This document shows, piece by piece, positions 23,940 to 24,090 of a DNA stretch of 24,090 nt. This stretch comes from JAVBRD01 sp031548365. GTDB lineage: Bacteria > Bacillota > Clostridia > Christensenellales > UBA1750. Below the pieces are notes generated by a model that saw only the letters and a program-made list of their open reading frames with translations, was not told where the DNA came from and searched no databases. Each line of letters begins with the position of its first letter. The first letter of the stretch is position 1. The stretch lies in assembly GCA_031548365.1 (NCBI GenBank), contig JAVBRD010000033.1:1-24090 (forward strand), in the 5' to 3' direction. A program made the translations under genes and the position numbers.

Positions 23940-24090
23940 CCGCGCGCTCGGGGGGCGCGGCAGAAAGCATAAACGCGGAACACGGCTTTGCGTTCTCGTC
24001 CCGGAGATCCATTTATGCGCGCAACGTCCTCAGGTAAAACGCGGCGTGGGGGTTGGGGGGCTAAAGGCCCAACAAACCCCCAGAAGGTTA
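23940..24090 (+). other. Intergenic end region with two hairpins
   Basis: CCGCGC/GCGCGG (23940-23960) can pair over a 9-nt loop, but no T-run follows. Further on, TGGGGGTT (24047-24054) pairs with AACCCCCA (24075-24082) around an inner GGGC/GCCC stem (24058-24070). The window ends 8 nt later, so whether this is a terminator or a leader RNA cannot be decided. Confidence 0.4.

Noticed and set aside
1..24090. Mobile elements, CRISPR arrays, toxin-antitoxin pairs, tRNA or rRNA genes
   Set aside because: No transposase, integrase, regularly spaced repeats, paired toxin gene or cloverleaf was recognised on reading either strand; short tRNA-like folds could be missed without a search program.

Overview
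The window is GC-rich (visibly around 60% or more) and carries no rRNA, tRNA, CRISPR array, transposase or phage gene that I can see. Strong purine-rich ribosome binding sites, one perfect sigma-A-type promoter (TTGACA, 17 bp, TATAAT), a PerR-type Fur regulator, lipoboxes with long Ala/Pro linkers and YunD-, LemA- and DUF3137-type proteins suggest a GC-rich Bacillota, probably an uncultured Clostridia lineage. That assignment is inference; nothing here fixes the genus.

Layout. (1) 1-3292, minus strand: the N-terminal 280 codons of a polytopic membrane protein (MFS-like) running off the left edge, a gene-free stretch of about 460 bp, and a YyaL/DUF255 thioredoxin-domain gene. The YyaL gene is interrupted by an in-frame TGA lying in an 18-nt insertion just before its CxxC motif. 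(2) 3508-6175: a 7TM (7TMR-DISM-like) sensor histidine kinase on plus and an OmpR-type response regulator on minus, convergent, with coding ends overlapping by 44 nt. (3) 6337-17509, all plus: a long run of envelope-related genes: small DUF2442-like protein, LemA, DUF3592, 61-aa membrane peptide, DUF3137, lipoprotein, second DUF3592, terminator-like hairpin, second lipoprotein, cytoplasmic YunD-like metallophosphatase, anchored transglutaminase-like protein with a complete Cys/His/Asp triad, short MFS protein, 53-aa single-pass peptide and a 117-aa membrane protein. A 36-bp hairpin closes this run. (4) 17742-18885, minus: a QueD/PTPS-like protein with a C-terminal zinc ribbon but without the usual catalytic Cys, and a PerR-like regulator with a strong promoter and a palindrome just after the -10. 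(5) 19076-23939, plus: two ABC exporter half-transporters that probably form a heterodimer, and an FAD-dependent oxidoreductase.

How the parts may work together. The response-regulator gene and the DUF2442/LemA run diverge from a shared region where both promoters contain the same 12-mer (TCATGATAAAAT) in opposite orientation. The two-component system may therefore control the envelope run (inference). That run combines LemA and DUF3137 (a recurring pair), two DUF3592 proteins, three exported Ala/Pro-linker proteins and a transglutaminase fold. It is the best candidate here for an undescribed cell-surface system. PerR diverges from the ABC/FAD operon, so peroxide or metal control of that operon is possible but unproven.
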